Of a stretch of DNA of 64,000 nt, positions 1-11,185 are shown in pieces. Source of the stretch: Phallus indusiatus (taxonomy: Eukaryota; Basidiomycota; Agaricomycetes; Phallales; Phallaceae); the NCBI GenBank assembly GCA_027605045.1, contig JAQFWX010000165.1, forward strand, positions 1 to 64,000. Reading direction: 5' to 3'. The notes beneath the pieces were generated by a model. The model saw only the letters and a list, made by a program, of their open reading frames with translations, was not told the origin of the DNA and did not search any database. A program made the position numbers and the translations under genes. The first letter of the stretch is position 1. Every line of letters starts with the position of its first letter.

Positions 1-199
1 AAAACCCTAAACCCTAAACCCTAAACCCTAAACCCTAAACCCTAAACCCTAAACCCTAAACCCTAAACCCTAAACCCTAAACCCTAAACCCTAAACCCTA
101 AACCCTAAACCCTAAACCCTAAACCCTAAACCCTAAACCCTAAACCCTAAACCCTAAACCCTAAACCCTAAACCCTAAACCCTAAACCCTAAACCCTAA
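1..199. repeat. Telomeric repeat tract, (CCCTAAA)n
   Basis: About 28 uninterrupted copies of the 7-bp unit CCCTAAA, ending at the degenerate CCCTAAC near 194-200. The C-rich strand reads inward, so this is a left chromosome end with the G-rich TTTAGGG strand running to the terminus. Most filamentous fungi use the hexamer TTAGGG; the heptamer is best known from plants. Confidence 0.97.
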
Positions 200-203
200 C
201 AAA

Positions 204-620
204 CTATCCTAGCGGTTTTTCATCCCTCCACCAATTCCACTCACACCGGGTTTTGACCCTCACCAATTTCCACTCACACCTGGTTTCTGTCCCTCCCCCA
301 ATTCCACTAGCACCTGGTTTTCAATCCTCCCCAATTCCACTCACACCGGGTTTCATCCCTTCCCCAATTCCACTCACTCCCAGTTTCTGTCCCTCTCCCA
401 ATTCCACTAGCACCGGTTTTCAATCCTCCCCCAATTCCACTCCCATCACATTTTTGTCCCTTCCCCAGCTTCATCCCTCCACCAATTCAACTCATACCAG
501 GTTTTCGTCCCTTCCCCAATTCCACTCATACTGAACTTTTGACCTTCTGCCAATTCAACCCCACCAGAATTTTGTCCTTCCACCAATTCCACTCACACTG
601 TCATTCTGACCCTCCACCCC
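204..620. repeat. Subtelomeric minisatellite, 32-36 bp unit
   Basis: Imperfect tandem repeat directly next to the telomere. Each unit carries CCAATTCCACTCACACC followed by GGTTTT and a pyrimidine stretch ending CCCTCCC. Copies of the CCAATTCCA core begin near 230, 262, 298, 330, 363, 398, 431, 482, 515, 550 and 583, a period of mostly 32-36 bp. Reading frames through it translate into repeated P/S/F-rich peptide and are not treated as genes. Confidence 0.85.
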
Positions 621-1083
621 AAACTCACATCCACTTTTCATCCTCCACCAATTCCAAACTCCAACCATCATCCCATTTCAACCACCCAAATACAGTCCAG
701 CATCAAAATACAACTCCACATCAACATCCAGATTAACACCCTCCACATCAATCAAATCCATCTAACTATTACCGTCTCCACTGCCCTTCTACAATCACAC
801 CAGATTCAAATATCAGATTCAACTTCTCAACTTTTCAAGATCCCAATCAGACCAAGCCCCAAATCCAGATTGAAATATAACACCAACACATCAGACCGTC
901 ACCAAAACTCCAGATTTGAACTAAAATACAACCACAATTGTTACAAGTACAACATTGTCTCGATCAAATACTGAATGCCGTCTCAGATCCCCAAGTGACC
1001 TACACATCCTTCTACAGGGAAAACCAGAAGTCCAGAAATACTAGAACTGTAGAACCGTAAATCAAAACGTAAAAACATGTCAA
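621..1083. other. Subtelomeric spacer, no gene seen
   Basis: C/A-rich unique-looking sequence between the minisatellite and the first satellite-like repeats. No gene-like reading frame or known element was recognised. Confidence 0.4.
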
Positions 1084-1440
1084 GTGAAAACCAGCAAGGA
1101 ACTAGAAGTCAGAGTTTGCGTAAAACAGTTCTATCCACCTCAATTCTCTTTCAAACTTATCCAAACAAAAAACATACTAAATAAAATAATTCTCTCTGCA
1201 AATCCTATTAGACAAATCTCCCTATTTACACCCTTTCATACAAAATCAGAAATAACTAAACTTTGCGTAAAACAATTCTAGAGAGCTCATTTCTCCTTCA
1301 AATTGTACCAGAGAAAAAACATACTAAATAAATTTATTTTATCTACAAACAGTACTAAATCTTCATCAGCCCCTAATCAGCTAGTATTCATTAGAAGTTC
1401 CAAAACAAAGTTCCAAAACAAAGTTCGCATTACAAGACCG
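1084..1440. repeat. Subtelomeric satellite-like repeat, block 1 (two copies)
   Basis: Two copies of a repeat whose anchor is GTTTGCGTAAAACAGTTCTA, starting at 1114 and about 1261. Each is followed by a CTCAATTCTC/CTTCAAA segment and an A-run joined to CATACTAAATAAA. The end of this block (a stretch ending CCCCTAATCAGCTAG, 1360-1385) recurs at about 3795-3822, which shows that blocks 1 and 2 are the same family. Confidence 0.85.
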
Positions 1441-1786
1441 AAATCACAACCAACTCAATTTCAAGTCCCAGTCTGAAATACAAGATAGCTTACACAACCC
1501 GAGACAAGCTACCAAAACAGAATTCAAGACTCCCATCTTGTGCATATATCCAGTCATAACAAGACAAGTCCCTTACCAAAACCGAGACTTGAATCAGAGT
1601 TGAAATATTTACAAGTCAAAAAGAAATACCAGCTCAATGTCAATCCAAAAGGACTGCCAAAAGTACCCAAGTATTACCATTCCCATCCCACTCGTCATGT
1701 CTTTGTCCATCCACCAGTTTCGACTCTCATTATTCCATCTCAACCTTCTCAGATTAAACAGTCTGAACAATCTATGTCATCATCAC

Positions 1787-2182
1787 TGTCAGGGTACGTC
1801 TCTGGTCTACGGTCACTCTAGTATATTAGCGTAGTATAGTATAACCTACTTAGATGCCTACGCGCTCTACGTCGGTCATACGGTACCCGGTATACCGGTC
1901 CGTATTTATCCCTCGCGTATTCTTCCGAACTCTCCCCGTTTCTCCGTTCGCTCCATTCTGCCCTATCTCCCTCTTTCTCTACGTCATCCGTATTGTCCTC
2001 GGCTACCGTCCTTCCTATTGGTAGATAATGCACCTGATAGCTATTGGTTAGAGATAGCGTAATCATGTATATATACAACTGTGCGCGCATGAGTAGTTCC
2101 TTGTGCTATTATAGACTGGGTTACTGGGTTATAGTAGCAGTCTGATCCTTAAGTCTAATCGCTGAACGATCGTGCCCTAACA
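1787..2182 (+). mobile_element. Solo LTR with 5-bp target-site duplication
   Basis: A 396-bp segment beginning TGTCAGGG and ending CCCTAACA, the 5'-TG...CA-3' ends expected of an LTR with short terminal inverted repeats. It is flanked by a perfect 5-bp direct repeat, ATCAC, at 1782-1786 and 2183-2187. A TATA-like TGTATATATACA lies near 2065. No internal retroelement sequence is attached, so this is an LTR left after recombination between the two LTRs of a full element. The same ends recur in the LTRs near 42.1-43.7 kb. Confidence 0.9.
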
Positions 2183-2187
2183 ATCAC

Positions 2188-2700
2188 CGGTTGTTGCACA
2201 AGCTCAAGCACCAGTCCCAGCTTTACCACAACCAGCCAAACAATACCAAATCACTTATCACATAGCATATACTCACCCGTAACAAAAAATGCCCCAATAC
2301 CAGTTAGTGCCTCACTGGAGAGTCACTTATAAGTTAAAATCCATACAATCAACACCTTCTACGGGAGCGGTAAAATCAGAACATTAGAATAAAACAGGAT
2401 TCAAGCTAGAGTCCCATCACACCCATAACAGAAGACTGAAATCAAAATACAAGTTCCAGTTCCAGTTATTCAATCCAGAAGTAAATATTTCAAGAGTCCC
2501 ACCTTATACATCCATCGTGCATATACTTACCCGTAATACAAGTTAAAAATTACCAAATCCAAGACTCGGAACTCGTAGCAATAATATATATTTAGAGTCC
2601 GCATTGAAATTCAAGTTATGTCCAGCTCACATTCATTTATCACATAGCATATACTTACCCGTAACCCCCGACTCGAGTTACTTCAAAACTCACCGTTAAC
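2188..2700. other. Subtelomeric spacer with a thrice-repeated short motif
   Basis: No gene is seen. A motif of about 20 bp, GCATATACTTACCCGTAA with small variation, occurs near 2265-2282, 2518-2536 and 2647-2665. Spacing is irregular (about 250 and 130 bp), so it is a dispersed motif and not a simple tandem array. Confidence 0.5.
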
Positions 2701-3830
2701 AAAAGATTGCAAATATTTCTACTCAGAGTTTGCGTAAAACAGATCTAACCAGCTCAATTCTCTTTCAAGCTTCTCCAAATAAAAAACGTACTAAATCAAA
2801 TAATTCTCTCTACAAATCATATTAGACGTACGTGAATATCTGATCAGTCAAATCTCCCTAAACCCAACCTTTCATACAAAATCAGAAATAACTAAACTTT
2901 GCGTAAAATGGTCCTACACAGCTCAATTCTCCTTCAAATTTCTCCACAAACCGTATTAGAACTACGTGAATATCTGATCAGTCAAATCTTCCTATTACTA
3001 GCATTTCATATACAATTGGAAATAACTAAAGTTTGCGTAAAACAGTTCTATCCACCTCAATTCTCCTTCAGATTTCTCCAAACAAAACACGTATTGAATA
3101 AAATAATTTTCTTCACAATCCATATTAGGAGTACCTGAATATCTGATCAGTCATATCTTCCCATTACCACCGTTTCATACACAATTGGAAATAACTAAAC
3201 TTTGCGTAAAATAGATCTACACAGCTCAATTCTCCTTCAAGCTCCTTTAAAAAAAACGTACTCCATCATTTAATATTCCTCACAAACTATATTAAGAGTA
3301 TGTAACCGTTTCATTGGTTCAATCTCGTTATTAGAATAGTGGAATTCAAAATTGAGAATAACTCAAGTCAGAGTGCCACAGATATACAGAGATCGATTCT
3401 GCTTCAAATTGTACCAAAAAAAAACATACTAGATCGTTTATTTATATCTACAGGATTGCAAATATTTCCGGTCAGAAAAAACTCCCTAAGTATGAGATCG
3501 AGCGAAATATATTACAAGACCGAAATACAAGTTTGCGTAAAACAGTTTTATCCACCTCAATTTTCTTTCAATCTTCTCCAAACAAAAATCGTACTAAATA
3601 AAATAATTCTCTCTACAATTCCTATTAAAAGTACATTAATATCTGATCAGTCAAATCTCCCTATTACCAGCCTTTCATTCAAAATCAGAAATAACCAAAG
3701 TTTGCGTAAAACAGTTCTACACAGCTCATTTCTCCTTCAAATTGTACCAGAAAAAAACGTACTAAATCAATTTATTTTATCTACAAACAGTACTAAATCT
3801 TCATCAGCCCCTAATCAGCTAGAAGACGCG
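2701..3830. repeat. Subtelomeric satellite-like repeat, block 2, ~169 bp period
   Basis: Six further copies of the TTTGCGTAAAAC anchor begin at about 2728, 2897, 3031, 3200, 3531 and 3700. Successive distances are 169, 134, 169, 331 (two periods, the middle anchor lost) and 169 bp, so the unit is about 169 bp with one deleted copy. Within a unit the order is anchor, CTCAATTCTC-CTTCAAA, TTCTCCAAACAAAA, CGTACTAAAT, then TGAATATCTGATCAGTC. Frames through the repeat translate into recurring VCVKQFYPPQFSF-like peptides, which reflects the repetition. Confidence 0.88.
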
Positions 3831-3839
3831 GTATAGCAT

Positions 3840-4653
3840 AAATTCATACAGTGTCATTCAAACTGCACTTAAAGCATCCATCAAAATTACCCTTATTTTC
3901 CCTGCCCTAAAATTATTAAAAATAACTAATAGATATAACAAATAACACTACAAATTTTTATACTATATTTCTACAACAGTTCTCACAGTACAAAGTACTA
4001 TCTCCTCCAAATCAGTCTCTCCTCAAAGTAGCATGTAAATACCAATATCATTCTACAGAGCCCAATTCTTCTCGGAATAAAGTTCTAAAACAAGACGTAC
4101 TAAATCAATTTTTTTTCTCTACAATTCTTATTAAGCATGTCTCACTAGTTTATTATGCAAACGCTCGTTTCCGAGTGTTATATACCTAAGCTACATCCAT
4201 TCACTTAAATAAAACATGTTCCAAAAATTCCCTGACATAGGTATATGCGGGGTCAAAAAATAGAGAAAAAATCCATTCTACCCATGTTTTTTTCTTGTAA
4301 TTCCGTTAAGAACTGAGCATTCTAGAGTAAAAACAATATTGCACAAACTCACTGTACTGACACTCACCCACAGGAAGTTCCCCGAGTTCCCCGAGGCAAC
4401 AAGCACCCATAAGGTTATTTGTAGACATTCTAAAAATAGCGAACCCATCTTTTTCGGTTTTTGATTTGGCCGAGTTTTCGGGTCTCTAGAGCCAAAACAA
4501 AAAATTTGCACAAATGCCTCGAAAATTCACTGTAGTTTTGGCTCTACAGACCTGAATTCTTCACCAAATTGAAAAAGAAAAAAAACGTAGTAAATATTTT
4601 TTAAATCTCTATCAACGGCGTTATACGTCGGGCGCTTATCTGATAAGCGCCCG
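3840..4653. repeat. Intergenic DNA with a dispersed AT-rich repeat and a 25-bp palindrome
   Basis: No gene is seen. At 4450-4610 lie a CTCTAGAGCCAAAA segment and an AAATTGAAAAAG-A-run-CGTAGTAAATATTTTT segment. These resemble sequence at 43820-43870 and 21345-21400 respectively. At 4629-4653 is a near-perfect palindrome with 12-bp arms (CGGGCGCTTATC and its complement) around one base. A related palindrome lies at 43751-43772 beside a similar CTCTAGAG segment. Confidence 0.6.
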
Positions 4654-5254
4654 TGCGCGCGCAATCTTTCCTGTGTTGTACAGCTAGCTGAGTTCGAATT
4701 CAACTCTCTCACCACTCTGCCTTCCCCCACCATCCTCCCCTTCCCCATCCACCCAAATCTCCCTCATATTTTCGCTTTTTTCATTTATTCTACCTCTCCT
4801 CCATTCCATCCACCTATTCTACAGCGTTTTGGAGGGTTTTCTGTGCCGGATGGGTCAGATAAAGGCAAGGTTTGGATCAGTGTCATCCAGGTGAGTAGCG
4901 TTCCGGTTTTTCGTTCTTTTTTCCGTTTTTTTTTCTGATTTCCTGTCATCTTCCTAGGTATGTCATGCTCTCTGGAGCTGGGGACATTTCCCCTCGTCTT
5001 TTGGCAGCCTGCGGACCGGTGCACAACTTCATCATCAGCGCAACGTCCCGTTGCCGTTCATCAGGCCGCCGCTCTGAAGATCTTGAAGTGCACCGTCCCG
5101 CTCGTTGTCATCGGACAACATCTTGGTTTGAGGGCTACGTGGCCTTTGCCGGGATTATCACCACATGACTTATGTCATGATTAATTCTTTGCGTCCAGTC
5201 GATTAAGAACGACCGTTGATGCTCCCTTCGGGGATGTAGGTGTTTTTTTACTCT
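4654..5254. other. Intergenic region, no gene recognised
   Basis: Weak short frames exist on both strands around 4785-5184, but none shows a recognisable domain or convincing exon structure. Nothing else is identified. Confidence 0.35.
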
Positions 5255-5755
5255 CTTTAATATAACGGTATACCGTTGTTATGACGGTACACTGTTATTA
5301 TGACGGTGTACCGTTATATTGACGGTATACTGTTATGTTGACGCTACGCTGTCCGTTCAACGCTACGCTGCCCATGCAACGTTATGCTGCCCGTACAACG
5401 TTACGCTGTCCGTGCAACGTTATGCTGTCTGTGCAACGTTACGCTGCCCGTGTAAACATTACGCTGCCCGCGCAACGCTACACTGCCCGCGCAACGCTAC
5501 ACTGCCCGTACAACGCTACACTGCCCGTACAACGCTACGCTGTCTGTGCAATGTTACACTGCCAGTATACTGTTATGCTGTCAGTGCAGTGTTATACAGT
5601 CCGTGCAATGTTACGCTGTCCGTACAATGTTACGCGGCCAGGGTACCCTTACACCGTCAGTGTACCAGTATGCTGTCGGTGCAGTGTTACGCTGCCAGTG
5701 TACCATTACGCTGCCACTACCAGTATACCATTACGCTCTCAGCGTACCGCTTTAC
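5255..5755. repeat. 19-bp minisatellite (ACGTTACGCTGCCCGTGCA-type)
   Basis: A tandem array of a 19-bp unit, ACGTTACGCTGCCCGTGCA and variants. It grades from a diverged GACGGTATACYG-TTAT form at the left through the GC-richer core at 5340-5560 to diverged units on the right. Cysteine/valine-rich reading frames run through it in all three forward frames, exactly as expected of a 19-bp repeat, so none is called as a gene. Confidence 0.88.
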
Positions 5756-5867
5756 AAGTATTTACTATATGTATATTAACTAACATAATAAAAGTTATTA
5801 TATTATTTAAACAAATACATTGAAATATACAAAAATAAAATGAACACGAACGTGCAGTAACACTAAG

Positions 5868-6245
5868 CGGAGAGTGATGCTAAGCGGAAAGCACTCTAAG
5901 CGGAGAGCACTCCAACTCACCACGGAGACTCTCACTAAGCGGAGAGGGTAGTTAAGCGGAGAGGGCAGTTAAGCGGGGAGGTATCCCAAGCGGAGAGTAG
6001 AGAGTGCTTACCGGAGAGACTCTCCTTGATCAAATGCTAAGCGGAGAGCCTGTTAAGCGGAGAGACTACTACAAATACATTAAATATACTAACCGGAGAG
6101 GTAGAGTCACCCGAGCGATCAAATTTCGATAGACCGGAGCAATCAAAATGATGAACGCTGGTACTGAATGGGCCAGGGACAGAACTGAATAGATCAGCCC
6201 ACTTAAGCGGAGACTCTCCGCTTGCAATACCGGAGGGTCCGGTAG
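5868..6245. repeat. CGGAGAG motif cluster 1
   Basis: Densely recurring short motif TTAAGCGGAGAG or CTAAGCGGAGAG, alternating with ACCGGAGAG. There are roughly fifteen occurrences in under 400 bp, with a few on the other strand (CTCTCCG). The spacing is irregular (about 11-40 bp). The same motif vocabulary fills 21735-21925 and 35190-35930 and was not noticed elsewhere. Confidence 0.8.
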
Positions 6246-7149
6246 CTCATTCATTAGAGTAGCACCATGCATCAGTCTCAACTCTTTCGAATCATAACCT
6301 CAACTTGAGCCCGAAACCCACTATCACAATCCAATCCAACCCCACGTTTGGCGATCACAAAACTCTGGTTTATATACCTTCAGCTGCTTTGCTTGTAACC
6401 TCGAATTCACCACCCGACCTGGCGACCACTTATGCTTTTGATTTGCCTTCCTCCCTTTTTTCCGACAATCCTCGTCCCAACTTAAACCCGACTCCCGAGT
6501 ACACACGACGTCTAACTTTCTGACGCCCACACTTTTACATTCCGTTTTCCAAACCTCGTTAAAATTATCTACGCAATCTCAAACACTCTCCCAATCTACG
6601 AAAACAAAGGTCGACAAAGCCTTTTTTCTCTACTCAGCCTGCAGGGTCTTCATTCGCGGTAAACCAGGATCGTTCGCAGACAGACCCATGTACGTTCCTG
6701 GGTCGAACTCTACTACTATCCATTCATCCCAGGCTACGACTGGTTTCGATTCATCCAAATCTCCACATTCTTATCAGCACACATTTTACACGCAGAGTCA
6801 TAAAACCCGCGGCCTACACCATACTCGCTTTAATTACCGAAGTCCTTGTTTTTCGTTTATGTAAACGCTGAGCTTCAAATTTTAGCCACTTCGCGTCTTT
6901 TACCGTTACCACAGTGTTCCCCCATCTCTCTATCTTTTTCATCAAAATTCACCAATCATTTTATCTTGATATTTTCGTTTTGATATGTATTAAAATACAC
7001 GATTTAACTAGGTTTCCTCTCCCACTTTTGTTCACATCATCGTTTCCAAGCCGTTAATTTCCAGGGTGCGTATATCTCGTTAAAAACCCTTCTCAGTCTA
7101 TATTATAAAAGCTAAAACGCGTACCTTTCCTCTATTAGATCCCCAAACC
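6246..7149. other. Intergenic region, no gene recognised
   Basis: Overlapping short frames around 6305-6530 on opposite strands have no recognisable content. The stretch 6540-7149 is pyrimidine-rich and could hold the 5' region of the ORF at 7150; no promoter element can be named with confidence. Confidence 0.35.
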
Positions 7150-7938
7150 ATGATACCACCGCACTGTCCTGCTCCCGCCACTGCTCTCATCCCCGCCACA
7201 CCATCCACGTCTGTCGTGACGCCTACTCCAGTCACCCCGGCCGTTACATCGTCGCAACCTCCTTTCCATATCTTCTTGACCCCCGTCTGGATCAATTATG
7301 CATGGAAGACCGGTTTTTTCCAGCCCCTCCCGCTTGCTTCACTCGTCCACTCAGATTATTGCTCGCTTCGCCTCGATAACGCCCTCCGATACACTTCTGT
7401 CATAGACGCGTCGACTCGGTCCGTTTTATTCGACTTGGCTCACAAAATCGATCTATTTATTCAAGAGGTCGCGCCCAGGGTCCGACTTCAAGAACGCATT
7501 AGTGAATGCGACGGTATCCTTTCCGGTGGCGACGGCCATTATGTCTTGTCTGGCCTCGTCTCGTGTACCCTCCTCGATCGCATGCTGTGGGCCCATGATA
7601 TCGATGTGCTGACTCCACCATATCAAAATCGACACGCCTCTCTTTGCGCTGATCATGATAGCGTTAGGCAGTACACCCAAGCCCTACAAACATTGGAAAA
7701 GGTTCGCATGGCCATCGGCGTCGGTAACACTATCGTCGGGCTGCCGATTCCGTCTCAACTATCACAGAATCTTGTTGACACTGGCTCGTATACTGGGATG
7801 GCGTTCGGCGCGTGGTATTCCAGTCAATCCGAGCTCCATACGATCATGAGCAACTGTTGTTTTGCCGCTGTAGCTACGGATATACGGGCTCCTCAACAAA
7901 AAAAGGATGCCATTGGTAATTCATCGAGGCGAGCATGA
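7150..7938 (+). CDS. Hypothetical protein, 262 aa, single exon as read
   Basis: An uninterrupted 262-codon frame starting at ATG 7150. The N-terminal ~40 residues are P/T/A-rich and probably disordered; the rest has ordinary globular composition with W, Y, C and H spread through it. I recognise no family, signal peptide or membrane segment. It ends about 50 bp before a Brr2-like pseudogene on the same strand, and it is not part of Brr2 as I know it. It could be a first exon of a longer gene, or a remnant carried with the pseudogene. Overlapping frames on the other strand (7098-7295, 7453-7680) are much shorter and treated as shadows. Confidence 0.5.
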   Translation: MIPPHCPAPATALIPATPSTSVVTPTPVTPAVTSSQPPFHIFLTPVWINYAWKTGFFQPLPLASLVHSDYCSLRLDNALRYTSVIDASTRSVLFDLAHKIDLFIQEVAPRVRLQERISECDGILSGGDGHYVLSGLVSCTLLDRMLWAHDIDVLTPPYQNRHASLCADHDSVRQYTQALQTLEKVRMAIGVGNTIVGLPIPSQLSQNLVDTGSYTGMAFGAWYSSQSELHTIMSNCCFAAVATDIRAPQQKKDAIGNSSRRA

Positions 7939-7989
7939 AACTAAATGCTGACAATCTGACTCTAACGTCTGTGTTATAACATGGTAAGA

Positions 7990-10380
7990 CTCGCGTGTGT
8001 TTAATTATAGAGAGAGGTTATGTTGACCTTGTATTGGAAGCAAATTTGAACTCACTCCTTCGCATAGATCTCACGATAACCCCTGATTTTCGTTGGGACG
8101 AAAAATACACGGCGCATCGGAGCTTTTCTGGGTACTTGTTGAAGACGTGGATGGAGAGATCGTCTTATACCATGATCAGTTCATTCTACGACAGCGTTAT
8201 GCAGAAAGCAAGGGTAATGAACATGACGTGACATTGACCGTCCCAATGTTTGAACCTGTCCCACCAAACCATTACGTTTCCGTGATATCCGATATATGGT
8301 TACATCCAGAGACCCGGCTTCCCATTTCGTTCAAACATCTAATTTTACCAGAGAAATTTCCGCCTCCCACTGCTCTCCTGGATCTACAGCCTCTCCCACT
8401 ATCCGCGCTTCATAACAAAGAGTTCGAAGAGATCTATTCCTCGACTATCAAGAATTTCAACAAAATTCAGACACAGGTCTTCCCAGCATTATATACCAGT
8501 GACGAGAATGTTTTCATTGGGGCTCCAACCGGCAGTGGAAAGACCATATGTGCGGAGTTTGCTCTTCTCAGGCTATGGAGTCGACAGAATCCACCACGAG
8601 CTGTGTGTATTGAACCATTTCAAGATACGGTTGAGCAGCGCGTAGACGAATGGAGAAAGAAGTTCGGGTCTCTTCAAGGCGGTAAGGAAGTTGTTAGCTT
8701 GACAGGAGACCGCAGTGCAGACCTGCGTTTACTCGAGACTGGGGATATAATTGTCTGTACACCGACGCAGGTGAGTGTTATTCTCAAGGATTCAACGCGA
8801 TATAGTAATGATTGTTCACTCGTTTTAGCGGGACCTACTCTCACGTCGCTGGAAACAGCTGAAAAACGTGCAGGATATTGGACTATTGATCGCCGGTGAA
8901 GTTCAATTAGTCGGCGGGGAAAACGGTCCAACATACGAAGTGATTATATCAAGAACGCGGTATGTATCGGCACAGACGGAAATGAAAACACGTATTGTGG
9001 CATGCGGTGTTTCTCTTGCGAACGCTCGCGACCTTGGGGAATAGATGGGCGTCCGGACCCACGACATTTTCAATTTTCCTCCCAGGTAGATGGTATCAGG
9101 TCGTCCCAAATCTCTATTAGTCTAAATCGTGATCATCACTTTCAGTGCCAGGCCATGAGCAAACAAGGCAAGCGCATTGTGCAACGCTTATTTGAATCAG
9201 GAGCAATTCAACTTATAATGGCATCGAGTGTAAGTCCATTTAATAATGTGCTTAGGTTATTCTCATTCACCTTCAGGATGTGGCATGGAGCTTGGCGGTA
9301 TCTTCCTATATGGTGATTATCACGGGCGTTCAGTTTTTTGAAGGTAAAGAACATCGTTATATCGACTATCCCATAACGGATGTACTGCAAATGATGGGTC
9401 GAGCCTGTCGCCCAATGACGGACGAGAAGAGTCGATGTGTCATCATGTGCCAACAGACTCGCAAGGATTTTTATAAAAAATTCCTGAATGAAGAATTGCC
9501 TATTGAGTCGCATCTCCCAACCCATATGATGCACGACTACTTCCTGGCCGAAATTGCAGTCAAGACTATTGAGAATAAACAGGATGTAATGGTAAGCGTA
9601 GTCTTCAAGCTTTGGCATTTACTAAGATAGTGACAGGACATCTTAACTTGGACACTCTTCTATCATCGTATGACACAAAACCCGAACTATTATAGCCTGA
9701 GCAGTGTTAGTCATCAGCACCTTTCAGACCACTTTGTCTGAGTCGGTTGAGACCACACTCTCTGATCTTGTCGCTGCCAACTGTATTGAAATTGGTATTT
9801 TCTAATGATTATTATACCGGGAAAATCTTTAGCTAACAATATTTAATAGAAGACGAAATGGATGTTTCACCGTCGAACATAGGAACGATTGCTGCTTATT
9901 ACAATATTTCATGTACGTTTGAGTTGATACAGTAATTTGAGATTGCTAACCTACCACAGAGCTGATATCTATACAACGTCATTGAAGAAGACTACGAAGC
10001 TAAAAGGGCTGTTGGAAATCATATCGTTCTCTGCCGAATTTGAAACTGTGCCAGTTCGTCGCCACGAGGTGGTACTCAAGCGCATACATGATCGTGTCCC
10101 CGTCAAACTTCCGGATGGCGAAAATTACGACGATCCTTCCTTCCAAACAATCCTTCTTTTACAAGCACATTTCTCTCGCCTTCAGCTCCCACCCGATCTT
10201 GCACTAGATCAAGCGTCCGTTCTCGGAAGGGTGTTAAACCTTTTGTCGGCGTGTGTCGATGTTATGTCGTCCAATGCATGGTTGAATGCTCTCGGCGCAA
10301 TGGATTTATCGCAGATATGCGTGCAAGCAATGTGGGAGACAGATTCACCTTTAAGACAAATACCCCACTTCGACATTAGT
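7990..10380 (+). pseudogene. BRR2: Decayed copy of the spliceosomal RNA helicase Brr2 (C-terminal cassette region)
   Basis: Brr2 is the Ski2-like DExH RNA helicase of the U5 snRNP that unwinds U4/U6. Similarity begins in the Sec63-type region of the first cassette, continues into the second helicase cassette (P-loop GAPTGSGKT at 8519-8545; PEKFPPPTALLDLQPLP just upstream) and on into the second Sec63 region, ending at 10380. Six introns remain: 8771-8828, 9086-9145, 9230-9276, 9592-9636, 9795-9849 and 9913-9959. It is therefore a DNA-level duplicate and not a retrocopy. Damage: single-base frame shifts near 8106 and 9736, a TAG at 9042-9044 where Brr2 has tryptophan, the DEVH box changed to GEVQ (about 8895-8906), loss of roughly 170 residues between 9085 and 9146, and no N-terminal cassette. 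Family identity is near certain; non-function is inferred from the lesions. Confidence 0.93.
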
Positions 10381-11185
10381 GTAAGTCTCTGGGTCCAATT
10401 TTTTGACTGGCTGATGGATGTTGGGACATTGTTCGTTATCCCACTCTTGTATTTCTGTGTAACAAATCGATGGATATGGCTGTGTACCATTATTTCAAGG
10501 AATCTTGGTTGATTAACAAAACCGTGTCTCCTTTCTTTGCAACATTCTCATTCTCGGTGCCCACGTCCTCAACGTTTTCTGCAGAGATACAGTTCATATA
10601 ACACGTCTGAGGAAACGGTGGTTTTAGATTGGTTGATGTCTAATAGGCTTAAGTGGAAGGCCACTGCTCGGGCCAAGTGGGATATCGCGCAAAATTCTGT
10701 GGTCTATCCTAAAGAGATATGGACGATGCAAGGACTCTCGATGTTTATCATAACATTCCTCTGTTAAATACACGTTAGACGTTTATCCAAGCGAGTGCTT
10801 TACATGTGTAACAACGTCTTTTAACAATTGAAACACAGCACTAGTAGGTCCAAAGACTACTCGCTTAGGAAATGAGGACACGTGACATGGTGACAGATGG
10901 CATGTCACGGCCTACAGCGGGCTCGGCTTGTGCGCAAGGTTTACATATGAGCCCAGACGGCGATCGGTTTACCTTGTATTATCCTCATTGCGACCATGAA
11001 TAAAAGAACACATGGGTAGATTTTCTTATCCCAATTAAATATGCCCTTCAACTTACTTCCTCAACACCAGCTCTAACAAAAATGCCTCCTGTAAAACGCA
11101 ACCCTCTTTTCAAACCCAAGACCAGAAATGGCTACCCTTTACGCCATACGTCGCATCAGCCTGTTTTCGGTCGGATATCTTTAGC
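10381..11185. other. Degenerate or intergenic DNA downstream of the Brr2 copy
   Basis: After the GTAAGT that closes the last Brr2-like exon at 10380 I see no further Brr2 sequence. A frame at 10537-10767 has coding-like composition (a WLMSNRLKWKATARAKWDI segment) but no recognisable family. A short frame at 11082-11303 precedes and overlaps the next gene in another frame and could be its upstream leader. Confidence 0.35.

Noticed and set aside
253..736. P/S/F-rich reading frames next to the telomere
   Set aside because: They are produced by the 32-36 bp minisatellite; peptide repeats follow the DNA period and no start, intron or domain supports a gene.
1818..2090. 90-codon minus-strand frame
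   Set aside because: Lies wholly inside the solo LTR 1787-2182.
4629..4653. Rho-independent-type terminator hairpin
   Set aside because: Bacterial terminators do not apply in a fungal genome; the palindrome recurs within a dispersed repeat.
5319..5823. Long Cys/Val/Thr-rich forward frames
   Set aside because: Three overlapping frames are open together because the DNA is a 19-bp tandem repeat; not genes.
5868..6245. CRISPR-like array of CGGAGAG repeats
   Set aside because: Repeat is too short, spacing irregular (11-40 bp), orientation mixed, and the host is eukaryotic.
10537..10767. Continuation of Brr2 after 10380
   Set aside because: The sequence shows no match to the Brr2 C-terminal Sec63 region that should follow.
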